From: Arbacia lixula
Taxonomy: Eukaryota; Echinodermata; Echinoidea; Arbacioida; Arbaciidae
DNA: 64,000 bases
NCBI GenBank assembly: GCA_963669155.1
Contig: OZ022583.1
Location: 18,283,694 to 18,347,693, forward strand
Direction: 5' to 3'
Shown here piece after piece: positions 15,201 through 29,200 of the stretch (positions are counted from its first letter, which is position 1; every line of letters starts with the position of its first letter). The position numbers and the translations under genes are program-made. The notes under the pieces are model-generated. The model was given only the letters and a program-made list of their open reading frames with translations, did not search any database and was not told the DNA's origin.

Positions 15201-18200
15201 CTTTCATTTGATACCATATTCATCATAGTAGTTTTTTATTTCTGAAGATATAGTCTACTTTACAATGTTTGGCAAGTGAACAAATTGTACTGAATTCCAT
15301 GGGTGTATGTAAACTTTTTGCTTCTCATTTGACAAAATGGACGTCACAATATCAACACTTTCATAGATCATAACTTCCATATCCTTTGATGGATTTTCGT
15401 CAAACCTTCACTGATATCTTTCTCTCAGGTGTCTCCTTTTATTAAAACCAAAATAATTTCAGGGTAAACTACCCCTTTAAGGAATCCTCAGGACTTGTTT
15501 TGGTGCTCTGAGCTTCCAACACTAGATTCCCATCACTTTGCTAAATGACTTGCATGAAATTGAAATTGCTACAAAAACATGTTTTCTCCTATTCAATTTT
15601 CTTTGTGAAGGTAATGTCATGAGCGTGGTACACACATTGCTAACTGCTTAATCATATAATGTGTCATGTGCATACATTGTAGAGCTTCCTCCTGAACACA
15701 GATAATTTAACTACTTGTACAGTGTAGTACTGTATACACCATATATTTTGCACGGTTTTCATTTTCATGAATTTCGCGAATTGGGTGCTATTCGCAAATT
15801 TAACAACACGCGAAAATATAAATACGACGTGCACAAGCACATGTACTACTAGTACTAGTACTCCACGATGGTAAATTTAACCACTCGCGAAATTGTTGTG
15901 AAGTCTTGATTCGCGAAAAACATTAGGACTCGCCAAATATATGGCGTATACAGTAATGTGTTATGTGCATAGACTGTAGAGCTTCCTCTTGTACAGTGTA
16001 GTATTCTCTTACCATAACAGAACAGTTTGGCTCAAGCAGTGCTACATGTGCAGTACATAACCACTGCAGCTGTGTAAAGACATTTCTCTATGAAAATGTT
16101 TCTTGTTGACTATCTGTACTTGGCAGAATAGATTAAAGTCAAAGGATAGCAATGGTGAAGATTACAGAATGCTAATCAGGGCAGATACCTTGTTCAGTTG
16201 TTGTTTCATTTCAGGAAAATGTAAAGACAAGGGATCATTTTAAAAATGATACATACTTATTTTGTATGAAGTATATTCATGCCTTAATGTATTGTATTGC
16301 ATCATATGTACACAACCCCCCAGGGATAACAAAACAAGCCTACTGATGGGGCTATCCTGTATACAAAAGATCAAATGAATAAATGAATAATAATGAATGA
16401 ATAAATGCATAAATCACAAGATACCAGGGCCTGTGATGATGGCCGAATGGTACTGCCATGATTATGGGTCCCTCTATCTTTTTGAGTGATTACCTTTAAC
16501 TTTAAAGGGATAAATCACCCTGAAATTATGTTGGTTTCAATATAGAAAGCCATATGGAAGAAGGTTTGACGAAAATCGGTCAAAGGAAAAGAAAGTTATT
16601 TGATTTTTAAATTTTAATTTTGTGACGTCACGTGCGAGGTGCTCTCCAAAAGGTTGTACAGCTTACTCTCGATATAACGAGGTCGTCGGGACCAGCGCTT
16701 TTTCCTCGTTATAACGAAACCTCGTTGTATCCAAACAGAATGAAAAACAATAAAATACATTGAAAACATGTGTGCTTGTGTGTTCATTGTGTTTTACTAT
16801 GTTTTCATATCCATAGCCGTCTTGGAAACATGCGTTATTAGACTGAAAAAAGGAGGATTGGGTCGTGCGTTTTCATACTGAAAAGGGATTGGAAACATGC
16901 GTTTTCAAACTGAAAAGGGGATTTATTTTTACTGAACACATCAACCTACCTTGATATATTTTTGACGTTTTAACAACTAGTTGCATTCAAAGAATTATAG
17001 ACCATTCTCGATACGATGGGTGTTATTTTGCAGTAAATTAAGAGGTTAATTGTTATCGTAATCTTCTGGACAAGAAAAAATGCGGTTTCGTTGTTTGGAC
17101 AGACAAGAGAACAGGCAGCGCAACGGGTTGAACGGCCGGGATATGAGGGGAAGGTGGAGTTAGATAAGAGCGTCTCGCTCGTCTGATAGGTTTTGCACAA
17201 CGACCTAGCAGCACCGTTATGATCGGCACTTTCTTTGTGGGTCATTCCAAAATTATTACGAGGGGTTCCCTGCATGCTTATACATGTAGATGTATTTCAT
17301 TTTTTGTATCGTGATGATTTCCAGCGGTATTCTAATTTCAAGAAGAATATTTTATTATCTCTTCAAATCTTTCATTGTCATATTTTAGTGTGTGAAATAT
17401 ACTTCACCCGTCCGAGATCACATTTGTTTTTGTCAAGAAACCCAATCAATCGCTGCTCATCAGACACACCCCCAATTCAGCACGCACCGTGTCACTAATT
17501 GCCGCGATGGGATCGGACTTGCAAACCATGTGCTTTCAATGAACGTACGCTGTGCGAAGGAGTGATGTATTAGAAACTGTGCACCCCCAATTCAGCACGC
17601 GTTATATCATTGATTGCCGTGATGGGATCGGACTTGGAAACCATGTGCTTTCAATGTACGTAAGCTGTGCGATCGCGAAGGAGTGATGTATTAGAAACTG
17701 TGCACATGCTCGCGTTATGTAGACGTGTATTACGAGATGTGTGTCTGGCTCCTTGTGGTGCCGGTGTTTTCATGTCTCGATTTATCCTTCCTCGTTGTAA
17801 CGGGACGCAATTGTTATGTTTTTCTTTGTCTTGGGATCAACAGAATAAGCTCGTTATAACGAAATCTCGTTGTAACCGTGCTCGTTGTAAGCGACGTGTT
17901 GCACCATAGGTTTGCATGTAGAAACTTTTGGGACCGAGAGATTTCTCTCGTTATAACGAAACCTCGTTATATCCGTGCTCGTTGTATCGAGAGTAAGCTG
18001 TATACTACTTTTACCATAAATTGCCTTTTATATGTTCTTTGATGAAGGAATACATTCTTTTCATTGCGATATGTGTGTAAAAACATGTGTCTCATAATAC
18101 ATCAAACATGCAGGTGAAATGGTAAATATCCTTTTGAGAAAATAGACATTATAAAAAAAAATTTGTACACACAACATATGGGAGAGCACCTCGCACGTGA

Positions 18201-19856
18201 TGTTACTAAACTAAAACGTTAAAATAAAATAACTTTTCTTTACCTTTGATCGATTTTCACCAAACCTTCACTAATATGTTTCTTTTATATCTCTCATTTT
18301 TATTGAAACCAAAATAATTTCAGGGTGAACTATCCCTTTAATAGTCAGCGCCTACCGTTACTTCCTCCTGAACAATAAATAATGAAACCAGCCAGTAGGG
18401 ACATGATGAATTTTAGATAAACTGAAGTATCTTCGCACCTGATTATTAAGGGCATCAATCCCACTGACAGTAGTCCAGCCACCATTCTTCCATTGTCAAT
18501 TACGCATTATCTATTGGGAATAACCCCCCTGATGTACTTGTAAGATGCACGCTTCCAAAGTAATCATGACACCTTTTCACCTTTCCATCTTAAAGGGTAA
18601 GTCGACGCTGAAGTTAGGTCAATGTTGATAAAAGCCGAAACATGAAAGAAAACTTATCTCCATCTTGGATGCATCTGTACACTAAAATACACCTGTATGT
18701 TGCTTTGTAGCAATATAAATGTGGTTAATATTCAAAGGTCAAGAGCCGTTTGCATCCTATATCATTTACCTTGAGTGGAGGTGGTCAAATATTAAAGGCT
18801 TTCACTTGTCAAACGCAGGATATATCCCTAGCATGCTGCCATATTGCGTACGGCGTGCATTCCGTGCAATGCGCACACTTACCTATGTGTACTGTTTCTC
18901 GGGCACTTACGCATTTACACGTCTGGTTAGAATGCACGATCCTAACCAAAGCTTAACCTTCGGCCCTGATCGTGGCTAGCCATTTTGCTGCATGCAACAT
19001 ACGTGCGTTAAGTTCGCAAGTAAGCGTAGCAGTTAAATAGTGACATCTCCCCACAGAATCGACGTGTGAAAGCCTTTAATGCCCATTGCACTGACCATGC
19101 CTCAATTCACTGTGTATCGTCATGCTGAAGGGGACATGTTACATCCCCATACACAAACCAGATAGCTCACATAGAGAAATAATGAATACATGCAGGGACT
19201 TCTTTTTTTATCCCAAAATCATGCAAAGAAAACAATAAACCATGCTGTGTGTTTTATACTGCATGAGGAGTGTTACGCTTTCACTGGTGGGCTGTTGGTA
19301 TTTATGGGGGTTCTTTCTTACGTTTTCAGCGATAGGTTTTGTTTTATTGCTTTTTATATTTTGTTTAATTGCTGTATGAATGCAAATGCACATAGCTTCA
19401 TGAATAAGTTACACTGTCTCACTAATTCAACTTGATTAAACAAAAATTACTTAATTTATTTTGCTATATATATTTATAAAATGCATTGTAAAATTGCATC
19501 AATTGTAAATGGATTGCTATTAAAGATGTTCAAAAAATCAATATAAAAATTAAGACATAGCCATAGAAACATGTTTTTTTTCATCAATCTAATACAACTT
19601 GAGACTAAAGGTGAATGGCATTCACAACTTGAATCTGACTGACTGACTGACTAGTACAAAACCCAACAGACATATTTTCCCCCTTTGGCCTGCCAATGCA
19701 TACATAATGAGAGCGCTAGCATAGCATCTCTGTGTAGAGAGAGAGAGGGAGAGAGAGAGAGGGAGAGAGAGAGAGCGAGAGAGAGAGGGGGAGAGAGAGA
19801 GGGAGAGAGAGAGGGGGAGAGAGAGAGGGGAGAGAGAGAGAGCGAGAGAGAGAGGG

Positions 19857-19888
<32 letters not shown>

Positions 19889-20101
19889 GAGAGCGCACCT
19901 CACTGACATACTGGTATTAGACATGCGGACAGTGTGCACATGTGTGTACACAAAGGGCTGGGAGAGGCAGGCCAATAATGCAGAGAGGCAAGGTCAAGTT
20001 ATGCATTGAGCATTTGGACTTGCTTTTCAATGCAGCTACCATGGCTGGGTGGATCCCTCTTACTCTGTCTCTGTCTCTGTCCATCTCTGTCTCTATCTAT
20101 T

Positions 20102-20134
<33 letters not shown>

Positions 20135-20213
20135 CTCACTCTCTCTGTATCTCTCTCCCCACTCTCTCCCCCTGTCTTAGTCTATATCTTTCTCCCCCAC
20201 CCCACCCCACCCC

Positions 20214-20271
<58 letters not shown>

Positions 20272-23241
20272 CCCTCTCTTTCTCTCTCTCTCTCTCTGTC
20301 ACTTTCCTCAGTGTCTCTGTACTCTACTCTTCACTCCCATTCTCTCTCTCTGTCTCTCTGTCTGTCTGTCTGTCTGTCTGTCAGTCTTCCTGTTTCCCAC
20401 CCTCTCACTCCTACCTCATCTCCATAATATCCTGGGGCAGTAACAGGATTACTATTAGACAAATAGGCTAAATATAGCTTGGAATGGAACAAGATGACTG
20501 GATGGAAAGACTCTTTCTCTCTCTTTTCCTGCAACTTACTGCCCCCACCCCACCTCCCTACCCCCTTGATTTCTTTCTATCTCTGTCTCTCTCTCTATCT
20601 CTCTCTTCTACATGACCAAAATACCCTGGGGCAGTACTATGATTACTAAACTGTATGAGGAAGGGTCAGAAAGTGAAATAAATAGGGAGATGGAGAAAAA
20701 GGGAAAGAAAGGTAGAGAAGGGGAGAGAAACTCTTCACCTCCACATCCCCTGCTCCTCTCTCTTTCTCTTTCTCTCTCTTCCACATGGCCAAAATACCAT
20801 AAGGCAGTACTTTGATTACTACCTTGTATTATGAAGGGTGAGAAAATGGAATAAATATGGAGATGGAGAGAGAGGGAAAAGAAGGGAAAGGGTAGGAAAG
20901 GAAAGGAAGAGAAAGGGAGAAAAAGGGAGAGAAAGGGAGAGAAAGGGAGAGAAAGGGGGAGAAAGGGAGAGAAATGGGGAGAAATGGAAAGGGGGAGAAA
21001 TGGGGAGAAATGGGGAGAAATGGAAAGGGGGAGAAAGGGAGAGAAAGGTAGGGAAAGGGAGAGAAAGGGAGGGAACAGTGACATAAGATGGGAGGTGATC
21101 AAGTTGTGCAGGTGAAGAGGGATGGTGAATACGAAAGATTGTGAATACGAAAGATTGGTACATCAAACATGAAATAAATTGCTTCAGTGTTGATATCAAT
21201 GTTTATACTGAAGAGTACTTAAAATCTCTTACCTCTACTGATGACTTTCCATTGTACAACATCTTCTTGACTGCGACTATTTCTTCGGTAACCGTGTTTC
21301 TTGCCTGCAAGACAACAAAATCAATACAGATAAGATCATTATAAATGCATCTGCAGAAAAACCTGACAAGCAAAAAAAAATGTACAAATATGTTGACAAG
21401 TATGTACACGTATGTGGAATAATATGGAAATATATCCACCAAATTTCCAAAATTGTTCTGTGTTTGAGGTACATGTAAAGTAGGTCCTACAATACCATGG
21501 AACACTTTATACTTTGTGTATCTAAAGAAGAGAACAAATCCATGCAATAAAACATTAGATGAGTTTTGAAGAAAATGTCTCCCTTCTGTCCTGGAGATGA
21601 GACTAGCCCCATATCTCCTGGACTGGGCATGCATACATGTAGTTCAGTGAGATGAATAGTGCAATGCTTGGCATGCCCTTGATATACACTTCACTGTATA
21701 CAAACAAAGGGTGTTCATTACAAGTTCCATAGAGGGAAGGAACAGAGCTGGATCTGTAGAAGAGGTGATGTTATGTGATTAGTGTAATCCAAGGCATTGT
21801 TGAAGTGCACTCAACTTGATCCAGGGGCAAAATAAAAGCAATGTTACTACAATGAAGCCATAGATGATGGAATGTGGTGTCTCTTTTCTTCCATGTATCA
21901 ACAGTGCATGGCTAAACGTATGGCAGCAAGAGCCCACATATCTGTACAATACATATGTGTAGTCTGGTTTACAGACTGAAATACATTTTATCCCAAATTC
22001 ATGCCTCACATCAAAGATTTTGGTCTAGTATTACAATGGGAAATCAAAAGATTTTCTGCAGGGGCTACTTTCACACCAGATATCTTGAAATTCACACCTA
22101 GTGCATTACAGTGCATATCTTGCAGAGAAAGACAGCTGGCATAAAATGCATGATCCTAACCATGCTGAGCACACACAGCACACGCCTTGCTCTCATCATC
22201 ATAAACTATCCTCAATATACACATGTACATCCTTTCTGCCTGCCCATGCACATGAATAGCAAATAATCAAGTTACACACCATAGTATTTATCGTTTGCTT
22301 TCAGCATACATTTACCGCATAGGAGTATGTGTTCAATGCATGGACATACTTACAAAGCACTTCCACTTTTGTACAGCATGAATTATACAAACACTTAAAC
22401 ACCGATCAAGTACAGCACACAGCTCGTGAAGCTATTGCTTACTAAGTGTGAGATAACAATTATTCACATATTCTCAGATCTACGCAAGATTTTCTTCATG
22501 ACAGGCAATCGTAATGGCATACAAGAATTGGCATTGGCACAGATTTGGCATGTGAAAAAATTACTGGTTGTCACTCTATACATGTACATGAACAAGTACA
22601 TGTATGGTGCATACTGTAGTTTATACTACACACTATTACACCTATAAATCAATTTTAGTAAAAGCCCCCACTACAAACTGCAGTTATACTGACATGCTAC
22701 ACAAAAAGCATGTACATTTGTACATGTATGCCAGCTCACCACAGAGCAGAAAGATTTCTGGAAGCCCCTGCTTATTTTAGGGCAAGCCTAGCCTCACTTC
22801 CAGTTTGTAAGACATTCCTATCAATCCAGACTGAAAAAAATAGAGTTTAGTACTCACAACACATGAACACATGTCAGTCACTTTTTTGTTCTCCTCTTTT
22901 CTTAAAGTTTGTCCAAATTCCCACATTTTTTTTTTTTTTTTTTTTTTAATTTTGGGGTGGGGAAGGGGGGGGGGGGAGCCAGGGACGAAACTGAGAATGA
23001 TTAGTCAGATTAAATGCCCAACAGACTGGTAGTCAGGCTAAAGCAAGCCGCTCTCTAGCTACACTACCTACACAATGCTAGGAATGTGCTCTAAAATGCA
23101 TAGCTGGACCAATGTTATGTCTAATGTATGTTGCTCGCTCCACGTACTGACTGAGGCGTGGGACAAAGAAGAGAAGAGGAATAGGACAGGTGAAGGAGAG
23201 AGAGAGTGAGAGACTGAAAGAGTAAAAGAGGGGGAGAGAGA

Positions 23242-23287
<46 letters not shown>

Positions 23288-26200
23288 AGATGGGAGAGAG
23301 AGAGAGATTGAAGAGTGGAAGATACTACTAGTAGGAGAGGGAGAGTGACTTCTACAAGGGATGGGGAGGGAAAATGGGGATGAGTGAGAGAGATAAGAAG
23401 AACAAAGGGGGAGAGAAAGAGGGCATGATCGCCACAATAAAAGAAAACAAATACAGAGAAAGATGAATGATACAAGGATGAACACATAGCAAGATTTAGA
23501 GAAAGAAAGAAAGAGCGAGTGGTAATAAGAAGATATACAGAGAACAAAACTAACAGCTAAAGAGGTGAAATAGACGTCAAAATTGAACTTCCCAATAATA
23601 GAGCTGGAAGCTAACTTTAAGCGAAATTATAGTGATCAGTAGATTTTGAGGATTTACGCTGGTTCGTCCGAAACCTTTAGCCTAGAGACCGGAGACCGCT
23701 GTGCGCTATACGGTCCACTGCACAGTACATGCGTTCAATGGGTGCAATTGCTCGCATCGCTCGCGCTGAGACAGACAATGTGGTGACGAATATAGACTAC
23801 ACTGTACATTTATGCTTGCTGATGTTCAAACATACACATGGAGAGTTTTTCACTTTCCTTGAAAATATTTGTGAAGCTACAGTGTATGACTATGAAATTT
23901 CATACGCGTTGTTGCTAGGGTAAACTGCTGATTCCTGCTGAGTTTCATAACTTGCAAATGGGACACACTGTCCTTGAAATAAACATGAATTGAGAAACTA
24001 GAAAGAAATTTATGTTCATCATCTTTCCATACTATACATCAGAACATGTATAATGCACACAAATTGTGTGGAGTCTGCATTTCTACTAGTAGTAGTATAT
24101 ATGGTACATGTATCTAATCCATCAGGCAACTAAAAAAAAAAGTAGTTATTGCACCGCTATCAAAACTATCCTGACTAAATCAGATCGACCAGCACTTACT
24201 TCTAGATGACTCACATTTTTTTGTGCAGGTACATGAAAGCACATAAATATTTATTGAGTTCTAAACAACAAAAGGTAGTTAACACATGTTCAGAAGAGGA
24301 CATTAGGTGGTCAGGGTTTCCAAATCTGAAGTCATACCCTTTCTAGTACAGTCAAACCTGTCTATAGCGGTCGCTCAAGGGAAACCACAAAAGTGACCAC
24401 TATAGACAGGTGACCACTATAGACAGGTCGGCGGCCATTTTGATTTTGAGCATGGATATGTTTTGCACTATGTAACCTTCATGCTGCAACATAATTTATT
24501 GCTTACGTATGATATACATACATCTTATTTTTATGTGATATATAAATAGTATTTTATCATGTTTTCGTTCAATGAGAAATATGAATAAACCTGAAGGCAC
24601 ATTTTCGTTATCTGTGTATTATTTCTGTGTGTGCGATTTTGTGTGAGATCTGTGTATTACATGTATTTCTTTTGTGCCCTGAAAGGGGCCCAACCAGTTG
24701 GCACGGTAAAGGGTCATGAGCATCCAAGGGTATGTTTGTTTAGTCTAGATCTGCAAAAAGAAGAATGAAACACAATATCATGCCATAAATTTCTCTTCAG
24801 TGTTCGAACAAAAATGAATAATCAAGCAGATCACTCGTAGAAAGTGATTTTATTATAAACTGTATCAAATGCGTCATTATCAGATGAATATCTTAATTCA
24901 ATGTCATATTTTCATCGGCTGTCTCAACTCTCACGAGTCTCAGTGATAAATGCTATGTTAGATATCTTACGCCACGAAAGACAATTTCTATTCTAACTGA
25001 TGAAATAAATGTGGTTTAGCAGAGAAAACACATGTTATCGGATTTCTTTAAAATCTCAAGTTAATGTGCGTTTAGTTTCTTACGTTTGGGATGTTCATAA
25101 TGTCTTGACCATGCAGCACTGCACGACCTAGCACTGCGAGGAACCACACGCATACATTAGTACGGGCGGGCGTAAATCGTTTAAAACTTTGAACAGAATT
25201 GTTAACTTTGTCAAATAAACAGAACCTTGAATTGAAATACCCTTCTGAAAAAACCCGGAAACATTCGTTCATTACAAGAATCTGCAACTTATTCATGTCC
25301 ACATTTTGAAAAGAAGTGAATGGAGCTCCACCGGCAGCCTACCGGATACAGTATTAGGAAAGATAGCAACAAGGGCTGCGTGTGATGAAAAGCCCGCTTG
25401 CTTGGGCATTGGCGTTGCTTTGAATAGTGAATAAACGGCATAATAATTTCAAAAGAATGACAACTTGCCGAAAACAGGATCTTGAATTAAAATACCCACG
25501 TTAATGATAATCAAGTGTTCTCTTTTTCGTTGTTAGTAAGAATCTCCCCATCTTCGTGTATATTGTTTCTCTCTCCGATCGATTGACAGCTAGTGCAAAT
25601 GCCGTGCATAGTGCACTCTTACTTCGTCTAAGGTAGCACGATAAATATTAATTTCAATTAATAAAAGAAAAAAATATATACGGCTATAAATGCACATTAA
25701 AATATATCTTCTATCTTGACATATTTTATTTAATCGAGAAATATTCTTTATTCTGTCTTTTAAAATATTTTTGCCTCGATAATTTCCGAACGGGAGTTGA
25801 TTGCAGTAAGCAACTTATTCCATATGCATATCGATGAGTTTCGAGTTACAGCCTAGCTGTGTGCGAACGCTGAAGAACCGCGCGCTGCTGCCAGCTTGCA
25901 GTAGCGCATATCGCGGATCCAGATTGGTCTGGGCATGGGCTGAGGGCGCGCGCGAACCCGGGCTGCGCTGGCCTCGGAGCCGAGCGAGGATCCGGGGTAT
26001 TATTCATCACAATAATAAAAGCATGGGATGCAGAGATTCACTGAAAAAAAAAAACACCGGACATCGGGATTTCATTGATTAGGGTAATCAAGTTAAGATC
26101 CTGCTTTTTGTTTGGCAAGGTCTCTTACAAGTTTCATACAATTCGAGAATGTGTTAATGAGCTGTATTACGTCATGCAGCTAGAAAGCAGGCTTTTCATG

Positions 26201-29200
26201 CCTCTAGCTTTTCACGGTCGTTTAAGTTACGTCGCATTGCAAAAAGCCAACTTTCCACGCCGATAGGGACGGGTGATTTCAGAATTGGTGGCCGCTATAC
26301 ACAGTAAAATTTTGGCCGAGGGAGACAAAATGGGTGGCCGCTGGCCGCGTTAGCCAGGTGGCCGCTATATCCAGGGTCTTTAACACTGAATTTCTCTGCG
26401 GAGGAGTCGAAGGTGGCTGCTATAGGCAGGTGGCTGCTGAATCCAGGTGGCCGCATAGCCAGGTTTGACTGTAGTTACAAACGGTACACTGTACATGTGT
26501 CAGCCATTGAAGTTACTATTGTAGATTTCCTAGTTGTATATTAGCTAAACTTACATAATTCATGTACATGACCTCCATTGTTGCAAAAACACAATCACTG
26601 TTAATGAATGACATGTACACCCATGTATCAGTCCCATGCAAAACCAAAGGAAATTCACCTTTCCTTATTTGAACAATGAAACAATACTGTCCTTATTTTG
26701 ATGCTACCTGTACACACCGCTGTACTATTCATGTACATTTTATCTGACTAGCCTTCTGCCTTGTGAAAACATGCCCTTTATCAGTGACCCACATTTACCA
26801 ACATTTGCAATGTCAATAGCCAAAATAATTACCGAGCTTGACTACACACTTTCCCCCCTTTTTGATTGCAAGGCTAAAAAGAACCAGGATGAAGTAACAA
26901 AGGGAGTCGCCCAGGGAACATTGAATAGACCATTCAAGAAGTGAAAGAACTGAGGGTCAGATACATTTAATAAGCCTCATTTTGACAGTAAGCTGTGCAG
27001 TACATTAGAGGGAATCTGGTGGGTTGTCTTGATAAGACTGGGATTCCAAAATAACATGCAGAATTCTGGTCCAGGAAGTTCTCTACGTTTCAGCAGCCTC
27101 ATCAGACCATAGAGACACGCCAGTGGTGATAATTTACAGTTATTTGCAATATATCGAGAATTGTTTGGCCAATCTTGGGATTAGTTTGCATAATAGCGCA
27201 CCATTTTTTTGTGCTGTGTCTCCATTAGACAGAAATCACTTTCCGAAAGTGGTCCAGAGTTCACTAAAAACTACAGCATCCAGCAGACTGCCTTGCCTGA
27301 CAACAACAGCTGGAAGCTTACAGTAGTACACATACAGTTGAGGCCAGAAGTTTACATACATGTACACCCGGGTATTCAAAGAAAAGTTGACACTTGCCTA
27401 ACATAATAAAATTTACTGTATCTTATAAAATAATTGTGCTATAATGACAAATTTGATATCAAACAAATGAGTAAGTCATGCCCCTTCATCACATTGCTTT
27501 GTCATCAGGAGGTAAAAAACATTTAGGTGTCATTTTCTCGCCAAAAATCTTCATACACACTGTATTTCAGACAAACCTATTAAAAATAACAACTTGACAA
27601 AAACAATTGACATTTGTGCAAGTTTCTTCTCAACATGAACATTTCAGATCACACTTTTTTGTTCAGTGGTGACATATGATAGATAGATGGTAGATTTGAC
27701 ATTTATATATTTCTAGGAAACGATGTTTGAAAATATAATGATAGAAAACATTTGGCACAAATATTACTTTCTTTTCCTCAAAGAAAATTCCACCTCAAAT
27801 ATAATTTAATCCCAACGGCATTCCAATCATGTGAAAGAACTTAATACGCTCTTTCATTTGATACCAAATTCGTCATGGTAGCATTTATATTTCTGAAGAT
27901 ATAGTAAATTTTACAATGTTTGGCAAGTGAACAAATTGCAAACAAACTGCAAAGGAGTCAGTATTCTCTTATGATACCTACATATGTACACTACAGCTCA
28001 AAGGAATTGGCATTGGGTAAAGGGAAAGGGAAGAAAGAGAAGGAGCCGCAGTTTTTTAAACCGCAGTACATTTTGTCTCGTTCAGCATGAAACATGATAT
28101 TAAAGGCTAAAGCATCGCATTTCATGCTGAACTGCACAAGATATACCACGGTTTAAAACTGCGGCTCCTTCCCTTTCTTCCATTTCCCTTTACCCAACGA
28201 TGCCAATTCCTTTGAGCTGTAGTGCACATGTAGGATTCATTAGACCAATATTGCAAGTACAATTTAGACCTCTCCATACCCCAATACAAAGAAGCTTGGA
28301 TCTGTCAATAGGGTTATAAAGATTAATAATCCATTCTATTTGTCTAAAATGAGGAAGCCAATGTAGAAATAAATGTTACATTTTATGCATATAAATTTAC
28401 AGGACAATTTCTTTGGGGGTCCGAGAAATCAACTTCTTTCCTGAATAAAATACAGCTACTAAAATGTACATCAAAACAATGTTCAGCATCAATGTAACTT
28501 CAATATTTAGTAGTGTCTACTGACAAGCGTTTGTTTTGGTATTTTCTTGCATTGCTTTAGGACTGCTTTAGGCAGGAAGTACATGTAGATCACACCTACT
28601 AAACATGTTGATAAAATGTCTCGGAAGATGATACCTCGGCTGTAACCTGACCTGCTGCAATAAATAGAACAGTACATATACCTACATACACGCCTGCCTA
28701 CATGTACATTGTTTATGGTGTCAAGTGTCAACTAAATGTACAGTAGATATACAAACTGGTACAGCAGCCAGACCAGTTACTTAGGTGGCCTGTCATGAAT
28801 GACAGATCACCTCTTAATAATTTCATTAGAATTTTATTTATTTATTTTTATTCCAGAACCCCCACTTTTTTGTGTCACTTGTATCTCAGCAATGCATGTG
28901 CCATGCCATGCATTTTATCAAATGTTCATCATGTACAGGGATATGAACCTATCAATTCCTGGATTCAATGGTCATTGCATAATCGTTAAGTCATGCACGA
29001 GCAATTAAATTAAAATCTATTATTTCATGTAGCTCTAGAACTGATCATCTATATCTAATGAAATTTTACATGCATAAAATAAATAACAAGACAATTCATT
29101 TCAATGAAAAAAATGCATGCGTACGTGAGTGCAATAACGCGCACGCAAAATTTGAAAATGCTCCAAATCAACTAGAAATTGTTTTGCATATGTTTCAGGC

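Larger units (their letters stand above)
13097..15330. mobile_element. Tc1/mariner-like MITE, split by a further insertion
   Basis: It begins at TA|CAGTTGAGGCCAAAAGTTT, the terminal motif type of Tc1-like elements. It ends near GTATGTAAACTTTTTGC, an imperfect inverted counterpart. Without the inner insertion it is about 650 bp and has no transposase frame. A related uninterrupted copy lies at 27335-27945. Confidence 0.78.
12820..15480. mobile_element. Kolobok/T2-like MITE split by a nested Tc1-like/hAT-like insertion
   Basis: Left arm 12820-13096 (TTAAAGGCACTGTTCACCC, family motifs through AAATGCACAGGT). Right arm about 15330-15480 (TTTTATTAAAACCAAAATAA, ending ACCCCTTTAA). The arms are inverted and correspond to the two halves of the intact copy at 5027-5383. 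The material between them is younger. Confidence 0.85.
21305..24348. other. TAOK intron 1 (first part), non-coding
   Basis: No gene was recognised. It holds a poly-T/poly-G block (22926-22978) and a GA tract (23188-23310); the rest looks unique. Confidence 0.5.

Noticed and set aside
19622..21199. Several long Ser/Leu- or Arg/Glu-rich frames on both strands
   Set aside because: They are translations of the GA/CT tracts.
24349..26471. A transposase gene in the 2.1-kb Tigger-like element
   Set aside because: No frame longer than about 80 codons and none with transposase motifs.
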